Origin: Bradyrhizobium sp. LHD-71
GTDB taxonomy: Bacteria; Pseudomonadota; Alphaproteobacteria; Rhizobiales; Xanthobacteraceae
Direction of reading: 5' to 3'
Length of the DNA: 64,000 nucleotides
Assembly (NCBI RefSeq): GCF_031157255.1
Contig: NZ_JAVIFX010000034.1
Coordinates: 19,982 to 83,981, forward strand
The notes beneath the pieces are model-generated. The model was given only the letters and a program-made list of their open reading frames with translations, ran no database searches and was not told the origin of the DNA. Shown here piece after piece: positions 27,701 to 37,552 of the stretch. The position numbers and the translations under genes were made by a program. Within the stretch, counting starts at the first letter, position 1. Each line of letters opens with the position of its first letter.

Positions 27701-30700
27701 CGCTACCAACCGTGAGCGAGCCCTTGCCCACCGCCAGTTCGGTCAGCGGAGCAAGAGCCAGTGCATCAGCAGAATCGAGATCGGCGCCCGCAACGAGCCG
27801 GATGTCCCATGACGCCGCATCCTGCAGGATGCCGGTGCGATCGGCGAGGTGGAATCCGTCGCTGATGTGGCCGTTAATGAGCAGGTTGCCGGCCGCGCGC
27901 AACGTCAGCGTGCCTTCCCGCTGGGTCGCGAAATCGGCGTAGAGATTCCAGTCGCCGTCGACCGTGAGATCACCGTTGCTGCGGATCTCGATGCCAGCCA
28001 TCACCTGTTTCGGAGCGAGACCGAGTCGGGCGGCGATGGCTCCTGCGTTCGTTGCAAAAGTCGTGGCATCGGCCTTGGCCTCGTCCTTGATCGCTTCCGT
28101 CGTAGCGCTTTCGTAGACCGAGAGGCCTTCGAGCACCGTCGAGCGCGCACCGGTGATCGTCGCATTGAGCGTCGTAACCGCGATCTCGTCATGACCAGTA
28201 GTTTGGCGCGCGCGAAAGCGGACCTTGCCGCCTTCGCCGCCAGCGACATCGATCCTGCCCGCGCGTATCTCGAGCATCCCGTCGCCGGCTTCAAGCGTCA
28301 CGCGGCCCGAACCAAGCAAGTTGCTCGTCGCTCCGGCCCTGAGGTCGGCGGTGGCAGTCATTGCAAGACCGCCTCCGCCCCCGATCAGGATCGATCCGCC
28401 ATAAGTCGCGCGGGCATCGACCGTGCCTGCGATTGTGACGAGGCCGACATCGGCCGAGAGCTGGAAGTCCTCGGTCGCGGCAACGCCGGTGATGACGACA
28501 TCGCCAGTGCGGATACGGAACTGGCGCGACCGCGTGAACCCGGCAGCGTTCAGCCGTTCGTTCATCGCGGCATAGTCGAGCTCGTTGATGTCGAGCGCGA
28601 ACGAACCGCCCTTGCCGCCTGTACCGGTCTGGGCGGTGATCGCGCCGTCAAACGCGACTGCGCCGCCATCCGATTTCACCGACAACGCCCCGGCATTGCC
28701 GCCGCCCTGTGGCGCCGCGAGGTTCAGCGCTGAGCCGACCAGCAGCCGCACGTCGCGCGATGCCGTCAAAGCGATCCGTCCAGCATCGGCATATTCGGCC
28801 ACGTCGTAGAACTGCTTGCCGAAGCCGCCAACATCGATTACGGCGCCCGAACCAAGCACGACGTTGCCGGCAGTCGCGATGACTTCGACCGCACCACCGA
28901 GTGCGACGATGTGGCTCGCCACATCAACCGAACCGCCCTGCAGGATCAGCCGAGTTCCGAGGCTATCCAAGGCGTTCTTCGGACCAGATCCTGCTCCTGT
29001 CAGCCTCAGCGCCCCCGTGGTCGCGAGTGTCTGGGCCGCCCCACCGCGCCCGGTCAGGACCGGCGTCACGAGCGTCAGCGTGGCATCTCCGACATTCACG
29101 CGGCCGGCACCTTCGCCGATGATCTGACGCGTGCCCGTCAGCACGACGCTGCTGAAGCCGGTGATCTCCTTCGTGCCGCGTCCGAGCACGAGCTCGTCGG
29201 CGACGAGGTTCAGCGTGCCCGTGCCATTGCCCGCCTGCACCATGCTCCCACCCGTGTTCTCCAGCGCAATCGTCCCGCCCGTGATCATGACGGCGCGCGC
29301 ACTGTGGCCGGCGAGGCCCGCGGCGTCGAACGTCACCGAGGCGAGCCCGGCGCTGCCGAGATCGAACGAGGCGTGGAAATCCATGCTCGTATAGCTGCGC
29401 AAGGTCAGGTGCCGTGTCGCCGCGAGCTGCCGCAGCGAGTCGAGCGACAGGACGAGTCCCGTGTTGCCGCCACCGAAGCCGATACGCCCCGACGCCACGG
29501 ACAGCGATGCTCCCGACAGCGACGCCGTGCCGTCCAGCTCGGTATTGCTGGTCGCATCGATCAGCAGAGAGGCGCCGCCCCTTAGCTGAGCCGCGGCCCC
29601 AACCTTCACCACGCCGCCGATAGCGATATCGACATTCTCGCGTAGCACCCGCACCGCATCGCCATTCGAGATCCGGATCAGCGCTCCGTAGTCCTTCGAC
29701 GGAGTCACGATGATATCGTCGGACGGATCGCCGTCGTCCCAACCGTCGGGATCGGCGATGATCGCCGCCTCCTGCGGAGTTATGACCAGATCGCTGGCCC
29801 CGACTGCCGCCTCGCCTTTCGCGAGGATCACGCTGCCCGCTCCGACATCGACCAGGCCGGAGGCGGCGAGGATGATCTCGGGGCCAGTCAGCGCGGAGCT
29901 TCCGTCATTGCGCACGACGATGTCGCTCGCGATCACGTCGAGCCGCAGACCGAGCGGATCACCCTTGCGTGTGCCTCCGATCAGAAGGCTGCCGGCACCG
30001 AAGTTGGACAGGCTCACCGCATCGATGACAAGATAACCATCGGCCCGGAGTGCTGCCGCATCCGCTCCCGCACCGGCGATGGCGATCCTTGCGCCTGCGA
30101 TGTCGACCAGGCCGCCGCGGCCACCTGCCGCCGCCTGCGACCTCAGCGAACCATCGAGGATGAGCTGCTGCGTCGCCTTGAACACCACCGAGCCACCGTC
30201 CATCGGCAGTCGCGGCGTCACCACGTCCTGCCCGGTCAGCCGGTACTGCGTCAGCTTGAAGGCGTCGGATCCGAAGAAGGTGTTGGCGAAGGCCTCGTTG
30301 TACTCGGTGTACCGGCGCAACTGCGCGCCAGTCATCACCCGCCACGATGATGCGAGCTGATCCTGCACGCCGGTCGTTCCGTTGCCGCGCCGACCATTCA
30401 TCATCATCGAGCCGTCGGCCAGCGGGATCGATCTCGGCATCGGGCTGCTCAGACCGTCTGCCGCGAGTGATACTGCGTAGGCGCCCGGCAGCGTCGCATA
30501 GGTCGCGGGCAGCAGTGTATACCATCCCGCTGCCAGCCCATTGCCGCCGGCGAGCCAGATCCGCTCGCCGATGTCCATGCCGCCGCCGGCGGGAGCGATT
30601 CCGCTGAAGCCGGGGATCACCGCATATGTATTCGCCGTCGCCAGAATGTCGTGCGAGCCACCCGGCCCCGGCACGAATTCGCGCGCATAAAGATCGCCGC

Positions 30701-33700
30701 CGCCACGAATATCGATCACGGATCCTGCCGTCGTATCCACGACAGGAGCCTCCAGCGTAATCCGTTTCTCAGGCGGTGCTACGAGATTGCCCTTTGCCGG
30801 ATCGCTGGGATCGACCACGGTCCCGGACGGCAGCCAGTACTCGCCGTTGCTGAGGTATCCGTACGGCACGATCAGGCCGTCACCTGACACTGAGGTAATG
30901 CTGCCTGCGCCGAGCACCAGGCGGTCGCTTGCCTTGAGCGTGATCTGGCCCAACGGCGCCCTCAGCGTGCCGTTCTGCTCTATTACCGGCGCGTCAAGCG
31001 TCAAGCTGGCGCCGGCTGACAGGGGCAGAGCGGCGTCGCCGAGGCGCTCGACCGTGATGCGATCGCTCGCCTTGATCGTCGCCACGATACCCGTCGACGG
31101 GTAAACCTGACCCGTCCGAAGAACCAGATTCCCTTCGACATCCAGGAGCGCCGTCGGCGTCACAGTTCCCTGCTGCTGCCGCGCCGTCAGACGAACGTCC
31201 GAGGCTTCGAACAGCGTCTGCGAAAAGCCGCGGATCGTGCTTCCGCCGGTGATATCGATGACATTGCTCGTGAGGGTCAATGTCCCGGCCGTTGATGCAG
31301 AGACAGCAGCAGATGTGTGAAATTCCAAGCCGATATGCGGCGCATGAATGGTTGAGCTCAGCGCGCCCGCATTCGAGATCGGCCCCTGTAGCACGATCGA
31401 ACGAGCGGAGGACAGCGACACGCCGTCGAGCCTGATCGCATCACTTGAATTGAACTGCAGATCCGCGAATCCGCCCGCCGTCAGCGCCGCTGGCCGCACA
31501 AGCAGCGTGTAATCGCCTGGTGGTGACCGCAGGCTCTCGCGCAGAATATCGCTGCCGATAAAGTTATCGCGTAGCAGATCGAGAGCTTCTTCGGTCAGGC
31601 CGAATTTCGCCAGATCAATCGCGCCGATGCCCTCGGATCTTGCTGCCTTGTCGGAGACGATCAGCTCGGAGCGAGTCGGCAAGGACAGTCGATCGATCAG
31701 CGCTTGCGTGATGATCATCTCGGGCCTGTCGCCAAAGTCCAGCTTCCCATTGTCCGCCCAGTCCCATGCCTCCAAGATGAGACCAAAATCGAAGCCTAGC
31801 GGGCTCTGCCCCTCGCAGGTGAACGGCTCCATCTGGCAAGTCGGGTCCATCCAGCTGATCCTCGACCAGATCATTTCGCCAGGCGTCTGGTCTCCTTCAC
31901 TGGCGGGGGCCCCGAGGTGATCGAGGAGCAGCTTGCCTCCCGCGGCCCCGGCGCCTCCAGGCCGGCCGACGAGCTTTCCCTCGATCGTGCCGATCCCTTT
32001 AATCGATATCGTGCCGGCGTCGCTTGCGAGCTGGACGGTCGTGGCCGTGTTCCCGCGCAATCCGCCTCGCGGCACGTCGATTTCGCCGCTTGCGCCGCTG
32101 ACATCGATGAGAGAATCGCTTTCGACCATCAGCCGATTGCTGGCTTCAAGGCTCACGGACCCGCCGGGAAGCACCTTTCCGCTGCGCAATCCGCGGCCGT
32201 CGCGGAAGATGAGCGGCGTACCGCGTGCCAGGAGGCTGCCGCCTGCCGCCAAACGCAACTCCTCGGCGGCCGTGAGAACAATGGTGCCGGCCGGAGCATT
32301 GATCACGCCGCGAATGATCACATCGCCGCTGCTGAGCCGTCCGGCGCTCAACGCGACACGACCACCTGGATCCGTGCGCACGACAGCTTCCGCGCCGACC
32401 GTGATATCTCCGTTGGTGGTTGACAGAGCAAGCTCGGTCGATTGCAAGCCCGCACGCAGGTGCGGCGGCAGGATGCCGACCGTCCCGACGTCGGTAATCC
32501 TTGCACCCGAAGCCGCGTCGAGATAGCCGGAATTCAATTGAACGTTGTACGGCGCATGCTCGATCGTCGCGCCGTCCGGAACGATGATATCGCCGTACGC
32601 CAAGATCGACACCGATCGGAAGCCGCGCTCCGCGTAGAGCGAGCCGGGCACATGCAGGATCGATGGATCGGTCGGCGCAATGCCGCCGAGTTGAACGGAG
32701 GAATCAATCTCGAAGCTCAGGCTGCCGCCCGATCCGGCGGCGAAGGCACGCAGCTCCAGTCTCGCCATCTCCTCGCCTGCGACCTTCGGCAAGGTGATCT
32801 CCCCGGCATCGCCGACTTCGAGCTTGGATTTCCCCGCCTTCAGCCACACGTAGCCGCCACCCGAGACATCGAGCCGCGCGCCGGATTCGACACTCATTGT
32901 TATCGCCGACAGGCTGATCGTGCCGCCGTGGATTGCCGGCCGAGTGACCAACGGCCCATCAATCCGCTCGTTGATCCATTCGCCGCTGACATCAATGACC
33001 GCATTTGCGCCGAGGTCGATGTTGCGCAGACCGACACCCGCCATGCCGAGGGACACCTCGCCGCCGGCAATGCGGATCGTTCCGTCGATATCGAACACGA
33101 CACCCGTCGAGGCATTGGATTTCACCGACAGTGACGCTCCAGCGTCGAGCTCAAGCCGGCTGCCACGGTCCACCGCAAAGCTGCTGGTGACGAAAAGATC
33201 AAGCGTGCCCAACCCGGACTGGCTCAACATGTCCGCGGCAAGCCAGGTCGTCTTTTCGGAAAGCGGCCAGATATCCGGACGATAGTATCGTTCGCCCACA
33301 GGCGTCGTCGCGGCGAAATCGTCCGGCAGCACGACCGGCCGGGCCGTGATGATCAGATCGGCCGGCGTCCAGCCGCGATCGTCGTCGCCGCCGCCACCGA
33401 TCTCGAGCGAGCCTGCCCGCGGTAGATCGCCGAGCGCCTGTCGCTCGCCGACGATCACGCCGCCCCACATGTCACCCTCGAGGACCAGCGCCTCGCCGGA
33501 ATAGATTGCGATCTTGCCGGCGTCGCGTCCCTCCGTATAGCCGCGCTCGAAGGTGCGCCCAGATTTGCTGAGCGGACCGGTCCAGGTCTCGGTGATCCCC
33601 CAGCGCTCGCTACGGCGGGTGAACCCGCCGCCCAGCGCGACGTAAGTCTGGTCCGGCATCGCCGCACCGATATTGTAGATTCGGCCATCGGCCCCGAGCA

Positions 33701-35825
33701 GCTTGGTGGTATTGTTCCAGCCGTCCGAATAGCGGACCGAGCCGCCCGAGACGTCGAGCAGCGAGCCCGCACGCGTGATCACCGAACCGCCCGCCTTCAG
33801 GATGATCGAGCCGCCCCTGGTCGATAGCTCCTGCAGGTCAGTCTTTCCAAGCCCGACCCAGCCGGTGACGTCGGCGAGCGGCGTGCCGACCCACGCGCCG
33901 GGAATGTAATTGCCGGCCTCGTCCTGCACCCATTGCACGCCGGACATCGGGCCGGCACCGAACAGGCCGCTGACACGGCGATCGACGACGACCTTCGTGC
34001 CGCGCAGCCAAGAGTCGCGGTAGAGTGGCGTGTCGCGCAGCTCGTTGATGTAAAGCTGCGCTTCGATGAAGTTGCGCTCCATCGCCACCAGTACGTCCTG
34101 CACGCCTGCAACGCTCAAATAAGCGTCGCGGTCGATGTAAACGCGACTGCCGTCCTTCTCAGTTGCATCGCCCTGAACCAGATCTTCGCTCGGCCCGTTG
34201 GCAGGGGTGAGAATGCTGCTGATCGGAACGGCGCTCGCCACGGCACTAATGTTGCCGGACGGAACCAGCACGCTGGCCAAGCTCTGGACGTCGATCAGCT
34301 TGCCACGTAGCTCGACCTTGCCCGGCTTGTAGCGCGTCGCAAGCGCCGACTGTTCGATCTCGCTTCTATCGTTCAGATCCGGCGTTACTGCGGTGACGCT
34401 GTCGGGCCTCAAAGTCAGCGTGCCGGCCGACCAATGGAGCATTTGCGGCCGATCCAGGGACGAACTGTGAGCCATCATGCCCTGGCCCCAGGCACGCAGA
34501 CGGATCGAGCCTTCGCGACTGTTCAGCGCTGATGTCGCCGTCAACGCGCCATGCTGCACCACCTCGCGTGACTGCAGGGTAATGTTGCCGCGCTCGGAGT
34601 GGATCGCACCGGTATTGGTGACGTTATAGCCGGCAGTGATAGCGCGAGCCTCCATCCCGGGAAGGACCGTGGTGCGCAACAGTGCTATGTAGCCAGGATC
34701 GTAAACTGCCCCCAGGTCAAGCGCGCCAGCCACCTCGCCGTGGTTGAGAAGCCAGGGAGCGGGCGCGGAAACCGCAACATCGAAACCACGTACGCCGCTT
34801 AAATCGGGCGCGAGCCAAACCTGCTCGCCCGCCGCCAGGATCACCTGTCCGTCCGTAGCCTCTAATCGGCCGGCATTCGCAATCCTTGGGCCGAACAGCA
34901 TCAGCTTCCCGCCGCTGCCGGTTCGCAACTGAGCCCCCGCTTCAACGGTCACATCACCGGAAACGCCGGACGGCGCAAACGGAGCCCCCTGCCCCGAGTG
35001 GCCCGTTGCATGCTCGCCGAACTGCGGGATGCCCCAGTGGGTGCCTCCCTGCCCATCCTCAATGACGAAGGAATTGTTGATTCCCGCCATGAACTGCTCG
35101 TTCGACAGCGCGAGCGACGAAGCGATCAGGGTTCCGACATTCACCTGGCTTGTGCCGCCGAAGATGATGCCATTGCGATTGATCAAATAGACTTGACCGT
35201 CCGCCGTGACTGAACCGAGGATGCGGCTCGGCGATGTCGACGGATCGTTCACGCGGTTGAGCGCAATCCAGTTTCCGGCGTTGGTGCCACCGTAAGTCTT
35301 CTGGTCGAACTTGAGATCGGTCCTCTCCGAAACGTTGAACGTCTGCCAGTTCAGGATCGCCTTTTCCTGCGTCTGCTGCACCGTCACCTTGATGCGGTCG
35401 CCGTCCTGGAATTCGGTCGGAAGGTTCGCACCCTGCCACAGCTGCGTGCCCGGTGCGGCGCCGCTTGCGACCTGCAATCCGCCCGGTTTCAAGCCATGCG
35501 GAATGCCGCTCGGTGCTGCCTGAAGCGCCGCGCGTGCTGCATCCCGTGCGGCCTGCTGCGTCGCCTGCATCACCTGGATCGCAAGCGTCGCCCGCTTCAG
35601 CGCGTTCTGGGCTTGCCGCGCTACCCGCGAGGCTTCAGCCGCGCCGGATTGCGCCGCCGTCACCGCCGCCGCTGAAGGCGACGGCGGCCGTCCGCCGAGG
35701 GGGCGAGCCTCTGCACCCGGAGCCGCAAGCGTCAGTGCGAGCACGCTTACTCCGGCCAGCAATGCGAGATGACGGCGCTTATGACGGGACGGCGTGGCGT
35801 GGAAAACAGGGCCGCAGCTCAGCAT
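24756..35825 (-). CDS. Filamentous haemagglutinin-family exoprotein (TpsA)
   Basis: A 3689-residue surface or secreted protein. A signal peptide ends near residue 40 (PGAEA). An Ala/Gln-rich helical stretch runs to about 105. The two-partner-secretion domain then starts near residue 125, with ILNWQTFNVS and LINRNGIIFGG (NRNGI at 216-220, in place of the usual NPNG). More than 2500 residues of beta-helix-like repeats rich in G, A, D and V follow. The C-terminal part (from about GGDIEVLTPGGGLQVA) resembles the DUF3739 region of these proteins, ending in a charged tail. It is divided from the upstream FecR gene by 147 bases. No FhaC-like TpsB pore gene lies in the window. Confidence 0.9.
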   Translation of the reverse strand: MLSCGPVFHATPSRHKRRHLALLAGVSVLALTLAAPGAEARPLGGRPPSPSAAAVTAAQSGAAEASRVARQAQNALKRATLAIQVMQATQQAARDAARAALQAAPSGIPHGLKPGGLQVASGAAPGTQLWQGANLPTEFQDGDRIKVTVQQTQEKAILNWQTFNVSERTDLKFDQKTYGGTNAGNWIALNRVNDPSTSPSRILGSVTADGQVYLINRNGIIFGGTSQVNVGTLIASSLALSNEQFMAGINNSFVIEDGQGGTHWGIPQFGEHATGHSGQGAPFAPSGVSGDVTVEAGAQLRTGSGGKLMLFGPRIANAGRLEATDGQVILAAGEQVWLAPDLSGVRGFDVAVSAPAPWLLNHGEVAGALDLGAVYDPGYIALLRTTVLPGMEARAITAGYNVTNTGAIHSERGNITLQSREVVQHGALTATSALNSREGSIRLRAWGQGMMAHSSSLDRPQMLHWSAGTLTLRPDSVTAVTPDLNDRSEIEQSALATRYKPGKVELRGKLIDVQSLASVLVPSGNISAVASAVPISSILTPANGPSEDLVQGDATEKDGSRVYIDRDAYLSVAGVQDVLVAMERNFIEAQLYINELRDTPLYRDSWLRGTKVVVDRRVSGLFGAGPMSGVQWVQDEAGNYIPGAWVGTPLADVTGWVGLGKTDLQELSTRGGSIILKAGGSVITRAGSLLDVSGGSVRYSDGWNNTTKLLGADGRIYNIGAAMPDQTYVALGGGFTRRSERWGITETWTGPLSKSGRTFERGYTEGRDAGKIAIYSGEALVLEGDMWGGVIVGERQALGDLPRAGSLEIGGGGDDDRGWTPADLIITARPVVLPDDFAATTPVGERYYRPDIWPLSEKTTWLAADMLSQSGLGTLDLFVTSSFAVDRGSRLELDAGASLSVKSNASTGVVFDIDGTIRIAGGEVSLGMAGVGLRNIDLGANAVIDVSGEWINERIDGPLVTRPAIHGGTISLSAITMSVESGARLDVSGGGYVWLKAGKSKLEVGDAGEITLPKVAGEEMARLELRAFAAGSGGSLSFEIDSSVQLGGIAPTDPSILHVPGSLYAERGFRSVSILAYGDIIVPDGATIEHAPYNVQLNSGYLDAASGARITDVGTVGILPPHLRAGLQSTELALSTTNGDITVGAEAVVRTDPGGRVALSAGRLSSGDVIIRGVINAPAGTIVLTAAEELRLAAGGSLLARGTPLIFRDGRGLRSGKVLPGGSVSLEASNRLMVESDSLIDVSGASGEIDVPRGGLRGNTATTVQLASDAGTISIKGIGTIEGKLVGRPGGAGAAGGKLLLDHLGAPASEGDQTPGEMIWSRISWMDPTCQMEPFTCEGQSPLGFDFGLILEAWDWADNGKLDFGDRPEMIITQALIDRLSLPTRSELIVSDKAARSEGIGAIDLAKFGLTEEALDLLRDNFIGSDILRESLRSPPGDYTLLVRPAALTAGGFADLQFNSSDAIRLDGVSLSSARSIVLQGPISNAGALSSTIHAPHIGLEFHTSAAVSASTAGTLTLTSNVIDITGGSTIRGFSQTLFEASDVRLTARQQQGTVTPTALLDVEGNLVLRTGQVYPSTGIVATIKASDRITVERLGDAALPLSAGASLTLDAPVIEQNGTLRAPLGQITLKASDRLVLGAGSITSVSGDGLIVPYGYLSNGEYWLPSGTVVDPSDPAKGNLVAPPEKRITLEAPVVDTTAGSVIDIRGGGDLYAREFVPGPGGSHDILATANTYAVIPGFSGIAPAGGGMDIGERIWLAGGNGLAAGWYTLLPATYATLPGAYAVSLAADGLSSPMPRSIPLADGSMMMNGRRGNGTTGVQDQLASSWRVMTGAQLRRYTEYNEAFANTFFGSDAFKLTQYRLTGQDVVTPRLPMDGGSVVFKATQQLILDGSLRSQAAAGGRGGLVDIAGARIAIAGAGADAAALRADGYLVIDAVSLSNFGAGSLLIGGTRKGDPLGLRLDVIASDIVVRNDGSSALTGPEIILAASGLVDVGAGSVILAKGEAAVGASDLVITPQEAAIIADPDGWDDGDPSDDIIVTPSKDYGALIRISNGDAVRVLRENVDIAIGGVVKVGAAAQLRGGASLLIDATSNTELDGTASLSGASLSVASGRIGFGGGNTGLVLSLDSLRQLAATRHLTLRSYTSMDFHASFDLGSAGLASVTFDAAGLAGHSARAVMITGGTIALENTGGSMVQAGNGTGTLNLVADELVLGRGTKEITGFSSVVLTGTRQIIGEGAGRVNVGDATLTLVTPVLTGRGGAAQTLATTGALRLTGAGSGPKNALDSLGTRLILQGGSVDVASHIVALGGAVEVIATAGNVVLGSGAVIDVGGFGKQFYDVAEYADAGRIALTASRDVRLLVGSALNLAAPQGGGNAGALSVKSDGGAVAFDGAITAQTGTGGKGGSFALDINELDYAAMNERLNAAGFTRSRQFRIRTGDVVITGVAATEDFQLSADVGLVTIAGTVDARATYGGSILIGGGGGLAMTATADLRAGATSNLLGSGRVTLEAGDGMLEIRAGRIDVAGGEGGKVRFRARQTTGHDEIAVTTLNATITGARSTVLEGLSVYESATTEAIKDEAKADATTFATNAGAIAARLGLAPKQVMAGIEIRSNGDLTVDGDWNLYADFATQREGTLTLRAAGNLLINGHISDGFHLADRTGILQDAASWDIRLVAGADLDSADALALAPLTELAVGKGSLTVGSASAGKLVRTGTGDIIVRVGRDLNLAHEESVIYTAGRRDTTAWPDFTTVPSAFIDNQFVPIATAAYGIEGGHLDIAAQGNVSSVLSDPANYQFFGTWLDRMGSLEWGPDQGPATLESHFLYPYNQSTWFVNYAVFNQGVGALGGGNVSVSAGGDINDLTVALPTNGRVRGGRTEGERKLLELRNGGALTVDAGGAIHGGQYYIGRGEGAIMAGELAISRGIANLAPVLALGDSALSVKTSGAMHVATVADPLLSRVPLGTIAWDIVGRDAFMSGYTNDTALSLVAVGGDVTLGGSNPASLPFFADLVAHARDRYAARTHIAALNGSIINRGAIYTMPGDQADFRLVADADVVVGTIVMSRAPWAIIPQPFMPMGRPSGDPYHWWGTNIDVALVNDIVDVLGDERYRPRDANPERLPLADDYEPSRIYSRSGSINGGNILSNEQTWLRAGEDIRALSLNLRNNHPTDVSLLEAGNDIQHIAGSFQNDISFNTLWAATIQGPGALLLTAGRDIYNSNVVSTGNKRWDPLTNRPILESEIRGLPEQGAAISLMAGLQGKRPAYEAFKEAYLDPANVATMPDYLKATMPDGSVLPIYLTDLIEVEKNGQQKTVRRGLVSFIADMTGEMLSPMDAWARFQALPEFTREVFLRRMYMQELRDAGRDQNTPDSRGQPYNGGYNRGYAAIEAMFPGSDWRGDVVSQRLLYRTMAGGDIEVLTPGGGLQVAALGTSVPAGAGLITLGSGHINIFTRDDVVVNRSRILTFVPSAVARGNDMIIWSTLGDIDAGRGAKTLRTPSAPDIETDLDGNTKILERPDVEGSGIGTIGDGDVDLVAPGGTVNAGDAGIRVARNFNVAALQVLNVGNIQIGGNSKGIPVVEVPSIAGLTEASNVAGAAAQQATTPAASSGAAQASIIIVEVLGFGGGDGTTPDEQLESRRERRSSLDVYDPNSAVNMLGNGKLSDEQKKRLTDEERSRLNALVVEPGSL

Positions 35826-35972
35826 CGGATCTTCTCTCGGCAGGAGGACGGGCGTCGTTCTGCTCCGCGGAAGAACAGAACGAATGCCTCACTGGTCTGA
35901 CACCGGTCGAGGATCGAACCTGAACCAAAAACTTGATGACAGGTTTGTGTCACCACGAATGGGCCGGCGGTG

Positions 35973-36947
35973 TCAGCTCAGCAAGACAATTCCACCAGGC
36001 AACGAACGGGACGTGGCGCCGGCTACCCGCTCTATCCAGCCGAGAATCTCATCCGTGCGCTCGATGCGAAACCGGCCGCTGATCGTTTTCTGAGCGAGCG
36101 CCGCGCTGAGCACCACGACCTTGCCCGACCGGTAGCGATTGATCTCCGCCACCGCGGCGGAAAGCGGTGTCGAACGAAATACGATGAAGCCATCCTGCCA
36201 CGAAGTGGCCTCGCGGGGATCGATTGAGACTGCTGGCTGGAGGCCCCTGTTATCATAGGCAACCTGTTGCCCCGCCCTGACTGGTGCCGACCGCTCGCCG
36301 AGCTCGACCTGCACCTCGCCATCGAGACAGGTGACAGATGTAGTCGCAGCAATGCTGCGGACGTCGAAGCGGGCGCGGCTGGCGATCGTCTGGCCCTCGC
36401 CCGCGAGCACGACCAGTCGATACGATGATTGCACCGGCATCGAGAACGATGCTTCTCCAGTGACCAAGCGAATGCTGCGGGCGTCACCTGCACCCGACGG
36501 AATGGCGATACTCGTCTGGGTGTTCATCTGCACCGCGATATCCGCCACTGTCACGCGCTTCTGCTCGCCGATGGCCGTGCGGTAATCCGCCCCCAGTTCT
36601 TCCAGCGACGGCCACAAACCCAGTGGCGATTTGACGATCGCGTAGGCCGCCGCAGATGCGGCGATCGCGCCGGTCCCTCCCAGCATCGCGCGGCGCGTCA
36701 TGGTCGCACGATGCGCGGACCATACCGGCGCGCCCTGCGTTTCGATGAATGCGCGGCCACCCGGGCCCAGGCTCTTCCAGACGCGGATCGCCTCGGCGAA
36801 GGCCGCCTCATGGGCCGGACCTTGTTGACGCCATCGCTTCAGTGCATCGGCATCGGTCGTCGTCGCCTCGCCTGATGCGAGCCGCCTGACCCAGCGGCGC
36901 GCATCGCGCTTCAACACATCGGCTTCGCTGTTCAGATCCCCGCTCAT
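35973..36947 (-). CDS. FecR-type anti-sigma factor
   Basis: A 324-residue sigma-factor regulator. The N-terminal cytoplasmic part has the FecR_N block AFAEAIRVWKSL. A single membrane segment follows at about 83-105, preceded by TRRAMLGG. The periplasmic FecR domain includes LVTGEASFSM, FDVRSIAATTSVTCLDGEVQV and the RAGQQVAYD block, with a short C-terminal STN-like fold (ISGRFRIERTDEILGWIERV). The start at 36947 overlaps the sigma-gene stop as TGATG. A much longer open frame exists upstream but is a shadow of the sigma gene. It should hold the ECF sigma factor inactive until a periplasmic signal arrives. Confidence 0.9.
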   Translation of the reverse strand: MSGDLNSEADVLKRDARRWVRRLASGEATTTDADALKRWRQQGPAHEAAFAEAIRVWKSLGPGGRAFIETQGAPVWSAHRATMTRRAMLGGTGAIAASAAAYAIVKSPLGLWPSLEELGADYRTAIGEQKRVTVADIAVQMNTQTSIAIPSGAGDARSIRLVTGEASFSMPVQSSYRLVVLAGEGQTIASRARFDVRSIAATTSVTCLDGEVQVELGERSAPVRAGQQVAYDNRGLQPAVSIDPREATSWQDGFIVFRSTPLSAAVAEINRYRSGKVVVLSAALAQKTISGRFRIERTDEILGWIERVAGATSRSLPGGIVLLS

Positions 36948-37552
36948 CAATCGTCTGTTCCTGACCTCGTCGGTCTCTCGCCGACCGGCCCGAAAGCCTT
37001 CTGACCAGTTGACACCTCTCGCCGGAACGACCTGAACCGACCGCTCATCATTTTTTCCAGGCGCGTCGCACAGTAGTCGTGCGCCTCCTGCAGCTCCCGC
37101 TGCACGAAACGCTCCGACACACCGAACCGCGCGGCAAGTTCGCGCCGCGGCGTGCCGTCGATCCGCGCAGCCAAAAGGATGGCCTGCTGGCGCACGGGCA
37201 ATTCGCCGATAATGGTCACCAATGCCTCCAGCTCCGCGCGCGCCTCCAGCATGCGCGCAGCATCCGGCGCACCGTCCGCGACGTCGAGCAAGGCATCGAC
37301 TTCCGACGCGGTCAAGCGGCGGCTCTCGGCGCGCCTGTGGTTGGAGGCGATGTTGATCGCCATGCTGTAGAGATACGTATCCGGATTGCGCACCGTTGTG
37401 AGCTCGCCGCCCCGCGCCAGCCGCAACCAGGTATCGTGCAAGGCATCGCTGGCGAGGTCGGCCGATCCGAGATAGCGCGTCAACCGCTTCCTGAGATCCA
37501 CGTATCGCGTCAGCAGGTGGCGCTGCAGCGCGGCCCAACCCGCCTCCGTCAT
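36947..37552 (-). CDS. ECF RNA polymerase sigma factor (FecI type)
   Basis: A 201-residue extracytoplasmic-function sigma factor. Region 2 contains ASDALHDTWLRLA and NPDTYLYSMAINIASNHRR. Region 4 contains LPVRQQAILLAARIDGTPRRELAARFGVSERFVQRELQEAHDY, which reads as a helix-turn-helix. The ATG at 37552 overlaps the stop of the upstream STN-domain gene as ATGA. Its own stop overlaps the FecR start. The three genes are therefore translationally coupled. The nearest target is the downstream giant exoprotein gene, which is inference from position. Confidence 0.9.
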   Translation of the reverse strand: MTEAGWAALQRHLLTRYVDLRKRLTRYLGSADLASDALHDTWLRLARGGELTTVRNPDTYLYSMAINIASNHRRAESRRLTASEVDALLDVADGAPDAARMLEARAELEALVTIIGELPVRQQAILLAARIDGTPRRELAARFGVSERFVQRELQEAHDYCATRLEKMMSGRFRSFRREVSTGQKAFGPVGERPTRSGTDD

